A stretch of 64,000 nt of DNA from positions 1-64,000 of the forward strand of contig NZ_JABRPK010000004.1 of assembly GCF_013248995.1 (NCBI RefSeq). The letters run 5' to 3'. This document shows positions 23,929 to 32,588 of this stretch, one piece after another (position 1 is the stretch's first letter; every line of letters begins with the position of its first letter). The position numbers and the translations under genes are program-made. The DNA comes from Frigoribacterium sp. VKM Ac-2836 (GTDB lineage Bacteria > Actinomycetota > Actinomycetes > Actinomycetales > Microbacteriaceae). The notes under the pieces are model-generated. The model had not been told where the DNA came from, made no database searches, and was given only the letters and a program-made list of their open reading frames with translations.

Positions 23929-24798
23929 TCAGCCGCGCGGAACGCGCACCATGCCCTCTTGCGCCACGCTCGCCACGAGAATGCCGGCACGGTCGTAGAT
24001 GCGTCCGAGCGACAGCCCGCGGCCACCGACCGCGTTGGGGCTCTCTTGCACGTAGAGCAGCCACTCGTCGACCCGAGCGGGGCGGTGCCACCACATGGCG
24101 TGGTCGAGGCTCGCGGCCTTGAGACCAGGGGTGACGAACGCCACACCGTGCCGGCGGTAGATCGGCTCGAGCAGCGTGTAGTCGCTGGCGTACAGCAGGG
24201 CGGCGCGGTGCAGGTCGGCGTCGTCAGGCAGCGGGCCGGTGGCCTTGAGCCACACGGCCTGGTGGGCGACGTGGTCGCCCTCGACGCTGAAGAAGACGGG
24301 CGAGGGCACGTGACGCATGTCGAACGGGCGCCGCGCCCACGACCGGGCCACGGGATTGTCGACGGCGGACAGCAACTCCGCGTCGCTCGGCACGTCCTCG
24401 GGTTCGGGCAGGCCGGTGGGCATGTCGACCTGGTGGTCGAGACCCTCGTCGGGGGTCTGGAACGAGGCGATCATCGAGAAGATCGGCACTCCGTCCTGTG
24501 AGGCCTGGGTGCGACGGGTCGCGAACGAGCGGCCGTCGTGGATGCGGTCGACCGTGAAGGTGATGGGGATCGTCAGGTCGCCCGGCCGAAGGAAGTACGA
24601 ATGGAGCGAGTGGACGTCGCGTCCGGCACCGACGGTGCGCTGTGCGGCGACGAGGGCCTGGGCGGCGACCTGACCGCCGAACACCCGGCCGAGCGGCTCG
24701 GGTTGCGAGCCACCGGTGAAGACGTCCTGTCCGCCGACGTTACCCGCCGATGCCAGGTCGAGGGTGGACAGCAGGCTCTGCAGCGGATCGTCGGTCAC
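23929..24798 (-). CDS. tesB: acyl-CoA thioesterase II
   Basis: The 289-residue double-hotdog enzyme hydrolyses medium- and long-chain acyl-CoAs. Blocks typical of TesB are FTGGSQPEPLGRVFGGQVAAQAL (residues about 28-50), HSLHSYFLRPGD, RTQASQDGVPIFSMIASFQ and YASDYTLLEPIY, the Asp in the last being catalytic. The GTG start at 24798 is chosen because TAAACT stands 7 nt upstream; the longer open frame runs antisense through the divergent gene. Confidence 0.93.
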   Translation of the reverse strand: MTDDPLQSLLSTLDLASAGNVGGQDVFTGGSQPEPLGRVFGGQVAAQALVAAQRTVGAGRDVHSLHSYFLRPGDLTIPITFTVDRIHDGRSFATRRTQASQDGVPIFSMIASFQTPDEGLDHQVDMPTGLPEPEDVPSDAELLSAVDNPVARSWARRPFDMRHVPSPVFFSVEGDHVAHQAVWLKATGPLPDDADLHRAALLYASDYTLLEPIYRRHGVAFVTPGLKAASLDHAMWWHRPARVDEWLLYVQESPNAVGGRGLSLGRIYDRAGILVASVAQEGMVRVPRG

Positions 24799-24804
24799 CC
24801 GATG

Positions 24805-24811
24805 TAGTTTA
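24805..24811. promoter_or_regulatory. overlapping divergent -10 boxes
   Basis: Minus strand: TAAACT (24806-24811) with 7 nt to tesB GTG. Plus strand: TAGTTT (24805-24810) with 9 nt to ATG 24820. Two promoters share the same seven base pairs, so RNA polymerase cannot open both at once. Confidence 0.5.
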
Positions 24812-24819
24812 GGGGGCCG

Positions 24820-25491
24820 ATGAACGACGCATTCACCCTCCCTGACTCCCTGTCCCTCAGCGATCTCGCGACCTATCTCGGGCGCGCCGGCCGGGTGGAG
24901 GACGGCTCGGTCCGACTCATCGCCGGTTCGGGGGTGCTCGCCGTCTACGTCGCCGTGTTCTACCCGATGGGCCTGCTCGACTCGAGCCCGACGGTGCTCG
25001 GACTTCGAACGTTCCAACTCGACGACCGTCCCGAGTTCGACGCCGTGGTGCCGGTGCGGTCCTTGAAAGAGCGCCTCGTGCGACTCCAGAACGACGTCGT
25101 CGATCCGACGGCGTCGGTCACCGTCTCCGTCCCCGCCACGGTGAACACCGTGACCTGGGCCGCCATCTCCCCTCCACGGGGCGGCTGGGCGAGGCTCGAG
25201 CCGATCGAGGCCGCCCGGCTCCGCGCCACGGCCGAGTCCGGCATCGCCCGGGTCGCCGAGGCCATCCCGGAGGGCACCGGCGAGCAGATCGTGCACCGGG
25301 TGCGGGCCGACGTGTGGTCGGCCCCGGTCGAGGGTGCCGAGCAAGTCCCGGCCGGCGCAGGTTTCGGGGCCCTCAGCCTGGGCTTCCTTGACGGAGAGGA
25401 CGAGGTCACGATCTTCGAGACCGGCACCTGGACGCGCCTGACGACACCCAAGGGGCACGTGCTGGTCAAGCGCCGCTCGTCCCTGCTCTGA
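24820..25491 (+). CDS. conserved-looking protein of unknown function
   Basis: A 223-residue soluble protein. Residues 1-95 alternate strands (VRLIAGSGVLAVYVAVFYP, TVLGLRTFQLDD, FDAVVPVRSLKERL), and the C-terminal half has a helical span with GEQIVHRVRADVWSAP and ends in strands that bind nothing recognisable. No catalytic motif is visible. Many actinobacteria have hypothetical proteins of this style. It shares its promoter with tesB in the opposite direction, hinting at linked control. Confidence 0.7.
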   Translation: MNDAFTLPDSLSLSDLATYLGRAGRVEDGSVRLIAGSGVLAVYVAVFYPMGLLDSSPTVLGLRTFQLDDRPEFDAVVPVRSLKERLVRLQNDVVDPTASVTVSVPATVNTVTWAAISPPRGGWARLEPIEAARLRATAESGIARVAEAIPEGTGEQIVHRVRADVWSAPVEGAEQVPAGAGFGALSLGFLDGEDEVTIFETGTWTRLTTPKGHVLVKRRSSLL

Positions 25492-25500
25492 GGCCGACCG

Positions 25501-25986
25501 TCAGCGGTCGAAGGTGTTGACCATGGCCTGGGCGGCCCGGTCGAGGTAGCCCCAGAGCATGGCATCGTCGAGCGGGGCGAGTTCGAGCTCGTCGACGGCG
25601 ACCCGCATGTGCTGCAACCAGCGATCGCGTGCCTCCGGGGTCACACGGAACGGCATGTGACGCATCCGCAGACGCGGGTGCCCGCGCTCCTGGCTGTAGG
25701 TGGTGGGCCCACCCCAGTACTGCTCGAGGAATCCCGTCAACCGTTGAATGGCGCCCTCGAGATCAGCCTCGGGGTACATCGGCCAGAGCACGTCGTCGGT
25801 GCGGACGCCGTCGTAGAAACGGCGGACCAACTTCTCGAAGGTCGGCCGCCCACCGATCTGCTGCCAGAAATTGCCCTGGGCGGCGTCGTCGCCGAGCCCA
25901 CGCCGGACGGTGACCGGCACGGCTCCGGGCGGAGGGGATGTGGGCTGCTCGCCCGTCGGTCGTGGCGTCAGCGGGATGTCGGTCAC
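25501..25986 (-). CDS. truncated haemoglobin, group II
   Basis: A 161-residue protein with a 38-residue disordered N-terminal extension and then the 2-over-2 globin fold: FWQQIGGRPTFEKLVRRFYDGVR (Phe and Tyr of helix B), YWGGPTTYSQERGHPRLRMRHMPF (proximal His in RMRH) and RWLQHM with the Trp of helix G. These mark group II, which bind O2 and NO. The gene overlaps the preceding channel gene by 4 nt, so they form an operon. Confidence 0.92.
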   Translation of the reverse strand: MTDIPLTPRPTGEQPTSPPPGAVPVTVRRGLGDDAAQGNFWQQIGGRPTFEKLVRRFYDGVRTDDVLWPMYPEADLEGAIQRLTGFLEQYWGGPTTYSQERGHPRLRMRHMPFRVTPEARDRWLQHMRVAVDELELAPLDDAMLWGYLDRAAQAMVNTFDR

Positions 25987-26984
25987 TTGCGCTTCCCTCG
26001 GGGGACGTGCGGCGTCGGGACGGTGCGTGGAGCCCGGGCGCCCTGGACCGAGGAGGCGCTGTCGAAGCCGGTCAGGACGACGCTCGTCAGCGACGGCAGC
26101 ACGATGTCCATGCCGTCCAGGGTCTTCTTGAGGCGTGCCCGCAGTTCACGGTCGACGTTGTCGCGGTCGGACGATCTGGTCTTGGCCACGATGCGGATGA
26201 CCACGTGCTCCTCGGCGATGGACTGGATGCCCCACACCTCGGGCTGATCGATCATCGCGCGCTTCCATTTGGGGATCGCCGCGAGCTCGTTGGCCGTGTT
26301 CAGCATGGCGTCCTGGACCCGGTCGACGTCGGCGGAGTACGGCACGGCGAGGTCGATGATCACGCGCGTCCAGCCCTGCGACATGTTGCCCACCCGCAGG
26401 ATCTCGCCGTTGCGGACGAACCACAGCACGCCGTTCACGTCCCGGATCTGGGTGACCCGGATGCCGACCGCCTCGACCACACCGGCGGCGGGCCCGACGT
26501 CGACGACGTCGCCCACGCCCAGCTGGTCTTCGGCGACCATGAAGATGCCGTTGAGCATGTCTTTGACGATGTTCTGGGCACCGAAGGCGAGACCGGCCCC
26601 GACGACACCGGCCGCGCTGACGATGGCGACGATGTTGAACTTGAGCTCGCCCAGGATCAGCACGAGCGCGATGGCCGCCACGACGACGGTGACCACGTTG
26701 TTCAGCACGCTGCCGAGAGTGCGGGTGCGCTGGACGACCCGGACGGCTTGAAGGGGCGACGCCATGAGGGCTTGGGTGTCGTCCACGTTCTGCTTGCGCT
26801 TGATGCCGTTGACGACCTGGTCGACCACCCGGCGGATGGTGAAGTGGAGGGCGATGCGCAGCAACACCGCGACGAGCAGGATCGCGACGATGCGGATGGG
26901 AACCCGCCACATCGTCCAGAAGGCGTCCCAGTCGAAGGCGATCGGGGCGGCGGGGTCGGTGGCGGCAGCGAGGAGAAGGTCCAT
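25983..26984 (-). CDS. MscS-like mechanosensitive channel
   Basis: A 333-residue membrane protein. A first hydrophobic segment lies at about residues 27-50, and two more at about 95-150, ending in the Gly/Ala-rich pore helix region (VSAAGVVGAGLAFGAQNIVKDML). The beta domain follows (QLGVGDVVDVGPAAGVVEAVGIRVTQIRDVNGVLWFVRNGEI). It releases solutes under osmotic down-shock. The last 35 residues are basic. Downstream the globin gene overlaps it (ATGA). Confidence 0.9.
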   Translation of the reverse strand: MDLLLAAATDPAAPIAFDWDAFWTMWRVPIRIVAILLVAVLLRIALHFTIRRVVDQVVNGIKRKQNVDDTQALMASPLQAVRVVQRTRTLGSVLNNVVTVVVAAIALVLILGELKFNIVAIVSAAGVVGAGLAFGAQNIVKDMLNGIFMVAEDQLGVGDVVDVGPAAGVVEAVGIRVTQIRDVNGVLWFVRNGEILRVGNMSQGWTRVIIDLAVPYSADVDRVQDAMLNTANELAAIPKWKRAMIDQPEVWGIQSIAEEHVVIRIVAKTRSSDRDNVDRELRARLKKTLDGMDIVLPSLTSVVLTGFDSASSVQGARAPRTVPTPHVPRGKRK

Positions 26985-27045
26985 AGGAGCGACAAGTCAA
27001 GCACGCTCCCGCAAGCCCACCCGAGAGCGGCCTGGATGCCCGGAC

Positions 27046-27070
27046 GGCGGGCCCTGTGAGAGGGCCCGCC
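27046..27070 (-). terminator. terminator of pepN
   Basis: A perfect 10-bp stem GGCGGGCCCT/AGGGCCCGCC with loop GTGAG, about 43 nt past the pepN stop and upstream of the channel gene. Confidence 0.65.
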
Positions 27071-27112
27071 ATCGGGTCGGTCATCCGGTCGTCTCGCGAC
27101 CTCGGGGCACCA

Positions 27113-29653
27113 CTACCGCAGGTCGACCGCCTGCACTCGCAGGGCCCGCTCGACGCCCGCGACGCTCTCGCTGACGATGCGACGCAGCGCCGGTGTCTCG
27201 GGATTGGCCTCGAGCCACGCATACGACGCGTCGACGAGCGCCTGGTCGGCGAGACCGGCCGGGTAGAGCCCCGAGACGAGCGTGTCGGCGATGTGGTAGC
27301 TGCGGGACTCCCAGATGCCCGTGAGCGACGAGAAGTATCGCTCGACGAGCGGCTGCAGGATCGCCGGGTCGTTCGTGTGCTGGAACCCGAGGGTCGTCGC
27401 GCGCACGATGGCGTTGGGCTGCTCGGCGCTGTCGACGACCGATGCGAAGGCGGCGAGCTTGCCCTCGGTGGTCGAGATGGTGGCCCGGGCCCGCGCGGCC
27501 GCCTGGGCACCGTTCGCCGTGTTGTCCTCGGCCAGGGCGGCGTCGATCTCGGCCTCGCCGGCACCGCCGACGAGCACGAGGCCCTCGAGCAGCTGCCACC
27601 TCAGGTCGGTGTCGACGGTGAGGCCCTCGAGGGCGAGGGAACCGTCGAGCAGACCGGCCAGCGCCTCCTTGTGGGCCTCGGTCGACGCGATCGCGGCGAA
27701 GAAGGTCACGAACTGGAACTGTGCGTCCGACCCGGCTTCGGCGCCCTGGGCCAGGGCCCAGAGGCCGTCGCCGACCTCGGTGATCGTGGAGGCACGGCGT
27801 GCGGGGGCCACGTAGCTGCGGGCGGTCTGCAGCAGCTGCGACAGCGTGGTGCGGATCGTCGTCGACTCGGTCTCGGTCGTGATGTTGTCGAGCACGAGTC
27901 GCACGTAGTCCGAGGCCGAGGTCTCGGCGTCGCGCGTGGCGTCCCAGACCGAGCCCCAGACGAGGGCACGGGCGAGCGGGTTCGAGATCTTCGACAGGTG
28001 TGCGATGGCGGTGGCGAGTGAGACCTCGTCGAGGCGGATCTTCGCGTAGGCGAGGTCGTCGTCGTTGATCAGCACGAGGTCGCCGCGGTTCAGGCCGACC
28101 AGCTCGGGCACCTCGGTGCGGGTGCCGTCGACGTCGATCTCGACGCGCTGCGTGCGCACCAGGGAGTCGCCCTGCAAGGCGTAGAGGCCGATCGCGAGAC
28201 GGTGCGGGCGGATCGTCGGGTAGTCGGCGGGGGCCTCTTGCAGGACGGCGAAGGACGTGATGACGCCCGCGTCGTCGACCTCGAGTTCGGGACGCAAGGT
28301 GTTGACGCCCGCGGTCTCGAGCCAGAGCTTCGACCAGCTGGTGAGCTCGCGACCCGAGGTCGCCTCGAGCTCGACGAGCAGGTCGCTCAGCTCGGTGTTC
28401 GAGTGGTGGTGCTTCTTGAAGTACGCCCCGACGCCCGCGTAGAAGGCGTCGATGCCGACCCAGGCCACGAGCTGCTTCAGCACCGAACCGCCCTTGGCGT
28501 AGGTGATGCCGTCGAAGTTGACCTGGACGTCCTCGAGGTCGTTGATCGTGGCGACGACGGGGTGCGTCGACGGCAGCTGGTCCTGGCGGTAGGCCCAGCT
28601 CTTCTCCATCGCCTGGAAGGTGGTCCAGGCCTCGGTCCACTCGGTCGCCTCGGCCGTCGAGATGGTCGACGCCCACTCGGCGAACGACTCGTTCAGCCAG
28701 AGGTCGTTCCACCACTTCATGGTGACGAGGTCGCCGAACCACATGTGGGCCAACTCGTGCAGGATCGTGACGACGCGGCGCTCCTTGATGGCGTCGGTCA
28801 CCTTGCTGCGGAAGACGTAGGTCTCGACGAAGGTGACGGCACCCGCGTTCTCCATCGCGCCGGCGTTGAACTCGGGCACGAAGAGCTGGTCGTACTTCTC
28901 GAACGGGTAGGCGTAGTCGAACTTGTCCTCGTAGTACGCGAAGCCCTGACGGGTCTTCTCGAAGATGTAGTCGGCGTCGAGGTACTCGGTGAGCGAGCGG
29001 CGCGTGAAGATGCCCAGTGGGATCGTGCGGCCGTCGGAGCTGGTGAGGTCGCTGCGGACCACGTCGTACGGGCCGGCGATGATCGCCGTGACGTAGCTCG
29101 AGAGCACGGGCGTGGGGGAGAACGTCCAGGTGCCGGTCTCGCCGTCGACGACGGGCTCGGGGGTCGTCTGGTTGCTGACGACCTGCCAGCGGGCCGGCGC
29201 GGTGACCGTGAACCGGAAGGTCGCCTTGAGGTCGGGCTGCTCGAAGACCGCGAAGACGCGGCGGCTGTCGGGCACCTCGAACTGCGAGTAGAGGTAGACC
29301 TCGCCGTCGACCGGGTCGACGAAGCGGTGGAGGCCCTCGCCGGTGTTGGTGTACTCGGCGTCGGCGACGACCTCGAGCACGTTCGACTCGGCCAGGTCGG
29401 CGAGCTGGATGCGCACGCCGTCGTTCACCGCGGCGACGTCGAGCGCCGTGCCGTTGAGGGTGATCGAGTGGACCGTCCGGGTCAGCGCGTCGATGAAGGT
29501 CGACGCGCCGGGGGTGGCGGTGAAGCGCACGGTGGTCGAGCTGCCGAACACCTCGTCGCCGCGGGTCAGGTCGAGGGCGATCTCGTACGACTGCACGTCG
29601 ACGACGTTCTTGCGCTCTTGCGCCTCGACGCGGGTGAGGTTCTCTCCGGGCAC
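27113..29653 (-). CDS. pepN: aminopeptidase N (M1 family)
   Basis: The 846-residue zinc aminopeptidase removes N-terminal residues from peptides in the cytosol. FNAGAMENAGAVTF (exopeptidase motif, near residue 264) and HELAHMWFGDLVTMKWWNDLWLNESFAEW (HExxH and distal Glu, about 300-322) are intact. A long helical C-terminal ERAP1-like domain fills residues 520-840. The GTG start at 29653 follows a GGAG ribosome site 6 nt away, and the next residues (PGENLTRVEAQERK) are the usual start of actinobacterial PepN. Likely -10 is TAGGCT about 50 nt upstream. Confidence 0.95.
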   Translation of the reverse strand: MPGENLTRVEAQERKNVVDVQSYEIALDLTRGDEVFGSSTTVRFTATPGASTFIDALTRTVHSITLNGTALDVAAVNDGVRIQLADLAESNVLEVVADAEYTNTGEGLHRFVDPVDGEVYLYSQFEVPDSRRVFAVFEQPDLKATFRFTVTAPARWQVVSNQTTPEPVVDGETGTWTFSPTPVLSSYVTAIIAGPYDVVRSDLTSSDGRTIPLGIFTRRSLTEYLDADYIFEKTRQGFAYYEDKFDYAYPFEKYDQLFVPEFNAGAMENAGAVTFVETYVFRSKVTDAIKERRVVTILHELAHMWFGDLVTMKWWNDLWLNESFAEWASTISTAEATEWTEAWTTFQAMEKSWAYRQDQLPSTHPVVATINDLEDVQVNFDGITYAKGGSVLKQLVAWVGIDAFYAGVGAYFKKHHHSNTELSDLLVELEATSGRELTSWSKLWLETAGVNTLRPELEVDDAGVITSFAVLQEAPADYPTIRPHRLAIGLYALQGDSLVRTQRVEIDVDGTRTEVPELVGLNRGDLVLINDDDLAYAKIRLDEVSLATAIAHLSKISNPLARALVWGSVWDATRDAETSASDYVRLVLDNITTETESTTIRTTLSQLLQTARSYVAPARRASTITEVGDGLWALAQGAEAGSDAQFQFVTFFAAIASTEAHKEALAGLLDGSLALEGLTVDTDLRWQLLEGLVLVGGAGEAEIDAALAEDNTANGAQAAARARATISTTEGKLAAFASVVDSAEQPNAIVRATTLGFQHTNDPAILQPLVERYFSSLTGIWESRSYHIADTLVSGLYPAGLADQALVDASYAWLEANPETPALRRIVSESVAGVERALRVQAVDLR

Positions 29654-29744
29654 GCTGGCTCCATCCGTCTGGGGGGTGAGGGGGGACTCGTGGTCCGCTG
29701 AAAGCCTAGACCGGCTGTACGACACCGGGGTGTTGACTGTGGGC

Positions 29745-30371
29745 ATGACCGACACCCCTGCCCCCGCGCCCCACACCGTCGTCGACTTCTGGTTCGACCC
29801 CTCGTGCCCCTGGGCCTGGATGACCAGTCGCTGGGTCGACGAGGTCGCGAAGCACCGCGACCTCGACGTCACCTTCCACGTCATGAGCCTCGCGGTGCTC
29901 AACGAGGACAACGACGTCAGCGACGAGTACAAGGCGAACTTCGCCCGCATGCTGCGCTACACACGCCTCGTCACGGCGGCCGGCGAGTTGCACGGCCAGC
30001 AGATCGTCAAGCCGCTCTACGACGCCCTCGGCACCCGCATCCACCACGAGGGCGAGAAGGACGGTGACGTCGTGATCGCCGGCGCGCTGGCCGAGGTGGG
30101 CCTGCCCGCCGACCTCGCGCGGCATGCCGACGGCGACGAGTACGACGAGCAGATGCGCGCCAGCCACTTCGACGGCATCGGTCGCGTCGGCCAGGACGTC
30201 GGGACCCCCGTCATCGCGGTCGACGGCGTGGCGTTCTTCGGTCCGGTCATCTCACCGGCGCCCAAGGGCGACGAGGCCGTCCGCCTGTGGGACGGCGTCG
30301 TGGCCGTGGCGTCGTACCCCGGCTTCTTCGAGATCAAGCGCACCCGCACGGTCGGGCCGATCTTCGACTGA
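29745..30371 (+). CDS. DsbA-fold mycothiol-dependent nitroreductase, Rv2466c type
   Basis: A 208-residue thioredoxin/DsbA-fold protein with the active site DPSCPWAWMTSRWV (residues 18-31) that carries a CPWA motif instead of CxxC. The C-terminal part has VGQDVGTPVIAVDGVAFFGPVISPAP with the cis-proline. This is the pattern of Rv2466c (MnrD), a mycothiol-dependent oxidoreductase of oxidative-stress response. It is divergent from pepN and 21 nt before rpiB, but rpiB has its own -10 box. Confidence 0.9.
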   Translation: MTDTPAPAPHTVVDFWFDPSCPWAWMTSRWVDEVAKHRDLDVTFHVMSLAVLNEDNDVSDEYKANFARMLRYTRLVTAAGELHGQQIVKPLYDALGTRIHHEGEKDGDVVIAGALAEVGLPADLARHADGDEYDEQMRASHFDGIGRVGQDVGTPVIAVDGVAFFGPVISPAPKGDEAVRLWDGVVAVASYPGFFEIKRTRTVGPIFD

Positions 30372-30379
30372 CCCGGCCG

Positions 30380-30385
30380 TAGGAT
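30380..30385 (+). promoter_or_regulatory. -10 box of rpiB
   Basis: TAGGAT then CGATCTC and ATG 30393 (7 nt). There is no ribosome site. Confidence 0.55.
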
Positions 30386-30392
30386 CGATCTC

Positions 30393-30878
30393 ATGCGCAT
30401 CCACGTGGCGACCGATCACGCCGGCCTCGACTTCAGCACGACCGTCATCCAGCACCTCACGGACGCGGGCCACGACGTGACCGACCACGGTCCGGCGAGC
30501 TACGAGCCACTCGACGACTACCCGTCGTTCTGCATCGCGGCCGCCCGGGCGACCGTGCGCGATCAGCGTGCCGGCCACGACGCACTGGGTGTGGTCTTCG
30601 GCGGCTCGGGTAACGGCGAGCAGATCGCCGCGAACAAGGTCGAGGGCGTCCGAGCGGCGCTGGTCTGGAACGACTCGACCGCGAGGCTCGCCCGTCAGCA
30701 CAACGACGCGAACGTCATCGCCATCGGTGCTCGTCAGCACACCGAGGCCGAGGCGCTCGCCTTCATCGACACCTTCGTCGCCGAGCCGTTCAGTCACGAC
30801 GAACGCCACGTGCGCCGCATCGCGCAGGTCGGCGAGTACGAGACCACCGGTGCGATCGCCGGTCACCCGGTCGACTGA
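30393..30878 (+). CDS. rpiB: ribose-5-phosphate isomerase B
   Basis: A 161-residue enzyme that interconverts ribose 5-phosphate and ribulose 5-phosphate. It has ATDHAGLDF at the start and GGSGNGEQIAANKVEGVRAALVWN at about residues 69-92. The Glu in GNGEQIAANK replaces the catalytic Cys of E. coli RpiB, exactly the actinobacterial (M. tuberculosis) form. Later motif NDANVIAIGAR is also conserved. It lies between the nitroreductase gene and the nei gene. Confidence 0.95.
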   Translation: MRIHVATDHAGLDFSTTVIQHLTDAGHDVTDHGPASYEPLDDYPSFCIAAARATVRDQRAGHDALGVVFGGSGNGEQIAANKVEGVRAALVWNDSTARLARQHNDANVIAIGARQHTEAEALAFIDTFVAEPFSHDERHVRRIAQVGEYETTGAIAGHPVD

Positions 30879-30895
30879 CGACGTAACGTCGAGGG

Positions 30896-30923
30896 CGGCG
30901 AGATCCCGACGGGGGTCTCGCCG
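30896..30923 (+). terminator. hairpin after rpiB
   Basis: CGGCGAGA (30896-30903) pairs with TCTCGCCG (30916-30923) across a 12-nt loop. It lies 17 nt past the rpiB stop. Confidence 0.5.
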
Positions 30924-30985
30924 CTCCGTCGTCTCCGCCGCCGCCGCGCGAGATCGTCCCACCGACCACCGAGAGAGGTGCCGCC

Positions 30986-31960
30986 GTGCCCGAGGGCCAT
31001 TCCGTCCACCGCATCGCCAACCAGTTCGAGCAGAGCTTCGTCGGCCATCGTGTCGAGGCGAGCTCGCCGCAGGGTCGGTTCGCCGACGGGGCCACCCGGC
31101 TCGACGGCGCCACGATGGTCGATGCCAAGGCCGTCGGCAAGCAGATGTTCCTCGAGTTCGACAACGGACTCTGGTTGCACGTGCACCTCGGGCTCTACGG
31201 TGCGTGGGATTTCGCCGGTGAGATCGCCACGGGCCACTCGATGGCCGAGTCGCGCACGCGCCGGTCGGCCACCCGCAAGGCCGAGAACGCCCCGGACGAC
31301 GACGGCGAACACTCGATGTCGAGCATCGGAGCGCCCCGGCTGTCCCGTGTCCGCATGGCCGAGCAGGAGAAGACCGAGGACGACGTCGACTCGTTCCCAC
31401 CCGAGCCCGTCGGTCAGGTCCGCGTCCGGCTGCTGACCGACACCGCCGTCGGCGACCTCCGCGGCCCGACCAAGTGCGAGGTCCTGGACGCGGCCGGGGT
31501 CGACCTGGCGATCTCGAAGCTCGGGCCCGACCCCTTGGTCGACTCGCCGAAGAAGGGCAGTGACCGCTTCGTCACCACCGTCCGCAAGAAGCGCACGCCG
31601 ATCGGCCTGCTGCTGATGGACCAGAGCGTGGTCAGCGGCATCGGCAACATCTACCGCGCCGAGCTGTTGTTCCGGGCCCGGCTCGACCCGCACACGCCCG
31701 GCAACCAGGTGCCCGAGGACGTCCTGCGCTCCCTCTACAAGGACTGGACGAAACTGCTCAAGAGCGGCGTCGAGCTCGGTCAGATGATGACCATGGACGG
31801 CCTGACCAAGGCCCAGCACGCCAAAGCGCTGCGCAGCCGGGCCGATCGGCACTGGGTGTACCACCGTGAGGGTCTGCCCTGCCGGGTCTGCGGAACCAAC
31901 ATCGTGATGGAGATGGCAGCGGGTCGCAAGCTGTACTGGTGCCCGACCGACCAGACTTGA
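30986..31960 (+). CDS. Fpg/Nei-family DNA glycosylase
   Basis: The 324-residue base-excision enzyme starts MPEGHSVHR: after Met removal Pro2 and Glu3 are catalytic, and the VHR matches Nei rather than Fpg. The H2TH region reads KKRTPIGLLLMDQSVVSGIGNIYRAELLFRA. A charged insert (about residues 85-145) lengthens it beyond E. coli Nei. The zinc finger has CRVC and then WCPTDQ 16 residues later, so the fourth Cys is Asp. GTG 30986 has an AGAGAGGTG ribosome site. Confidence 0.92.
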   Translation: MPEGHSVHRIANQFEQSFVGHRVEASSPQGRFADGATRLDGATMVDAKAVGKQMFLEFDNGLWLHVHLGLYGAWDFAGEIATGHSMAESRTRRSATRKAENAPDDDGEHSMSSIGAPRLSRVRMAEQEKTEDDVDSFPPEPVGQVRVRLLTDTAVGDLRGPTKCEVLDAAGVDLAISKLGPDPLVDSPKKGSDRFVTTVRKKRTPIGLLLMDQSVVSGIGNIYRAELLFRARLDPHTPGNQVPEDVLRSLYKDWTKLLKSGVELGQMMTMDGLTKAQHAKALRSRADRHWVYHREGLPCRVCGTNIVMEMAAGRKLYWCPTDQT

Positions 31961-31964
31961 GCGC

Positions 31965-32588
31965 ATGCGGCACACCCCCACGTTCGTCCTGTCCGACGTC
32001 GACGAGGTCAAGCGGCTGATCCGCGAGAACCCGTGGGCCACGATCGTCTCGCACACGTCCGACGGGCTCGTGGCGTCGCACTACCCCGTCGTGCTCGAGC
32101 CGGACGAGATCGACCCCGAGGCCATCGTGCTGGTCAGCCACGTCGGGCGCCCGGACGAGCGCTCGCACGAGCTGGGCCGGCACGAGGTCCTGGTGGTCGT
32201 CCAGGGCCCGCACGGCTACGTCTCTCCCGGCTGGTACCCGTCCGAGCAGATCATCCCCACCTGGAACCACGTCACGGCACACCTCTGGGGCACTCCCGAG
32301 ATCCTCACGGACGACGAGAACTTCCGCGTGCTGGGCGAGCTGGTCGACCATTTCGAGCGAGTCATGCCCAACCCGTCGACCCTGACCCTCGACGAGCAGG
32401 GCTCGAGACGGGTCGCGAAGGGCACCGTGGGCATCCGTCTCCGGGTCACAAGGTTCGACGCCCGCGCCAAGCTGAGCCAGAACAAGGCACCCGAGGTCGT
32501 CGACGGCATCGTCGACGAGCTCGAGCACGGCGAGCACTACGCGCAGCCGGCGCTCGCCGCCGAGATGCGACGGGTGCGCGACCGATGA
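31965..32588 (+). CDS. FMN-binding PaiB-family protein
   Basis: The 207-residue protein has a split-barrel FMN-binding fold: MRHTPTFVLSDVDEVKRLIRENPWATIVS, LVASHYPVVLEP, YPSEQIIPTWNHVTAHLWGTPEI and LSQNKAPEVVDGIVDEL are the PaiB hallmarks. PaiB of Bacillus was described as a negative regulator of sporulation and protease genes, but no DNA-binding domain is visible and the real activity is unsure. It starts 4 nt after the glycosylase gene and its stop overlaps the amidohydrolase start. Confidence 0.88.
   Translation: MRHTPTFVLSDVDEVKRLIRENPWATIVSHTSDGLVASHYPVVLEPDEIDPEAIVLVSHVGRPDERSHELGRHEVLVVVQGPHGYVSPGWYPSEQIIPTWNHVTAHLWGTPEILTDDENFRVLGELVDHFERVMPNPSTLTLDEQGSRRVAKGTVGIRLRVTRFDARAKLSQNKAPEVVDGIVDELEHGEHYAQPALAAEMRRVRDR

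Noticed and set aside
26146-28742. Two long minus-strand frames (26146-27564 and 27081-28742) overlapping the MscS-like and pepN genes
   Set aside because: Arg/Pro/Ala-rich out-of-frame translations of those genes, without ribosome sites or motifs.
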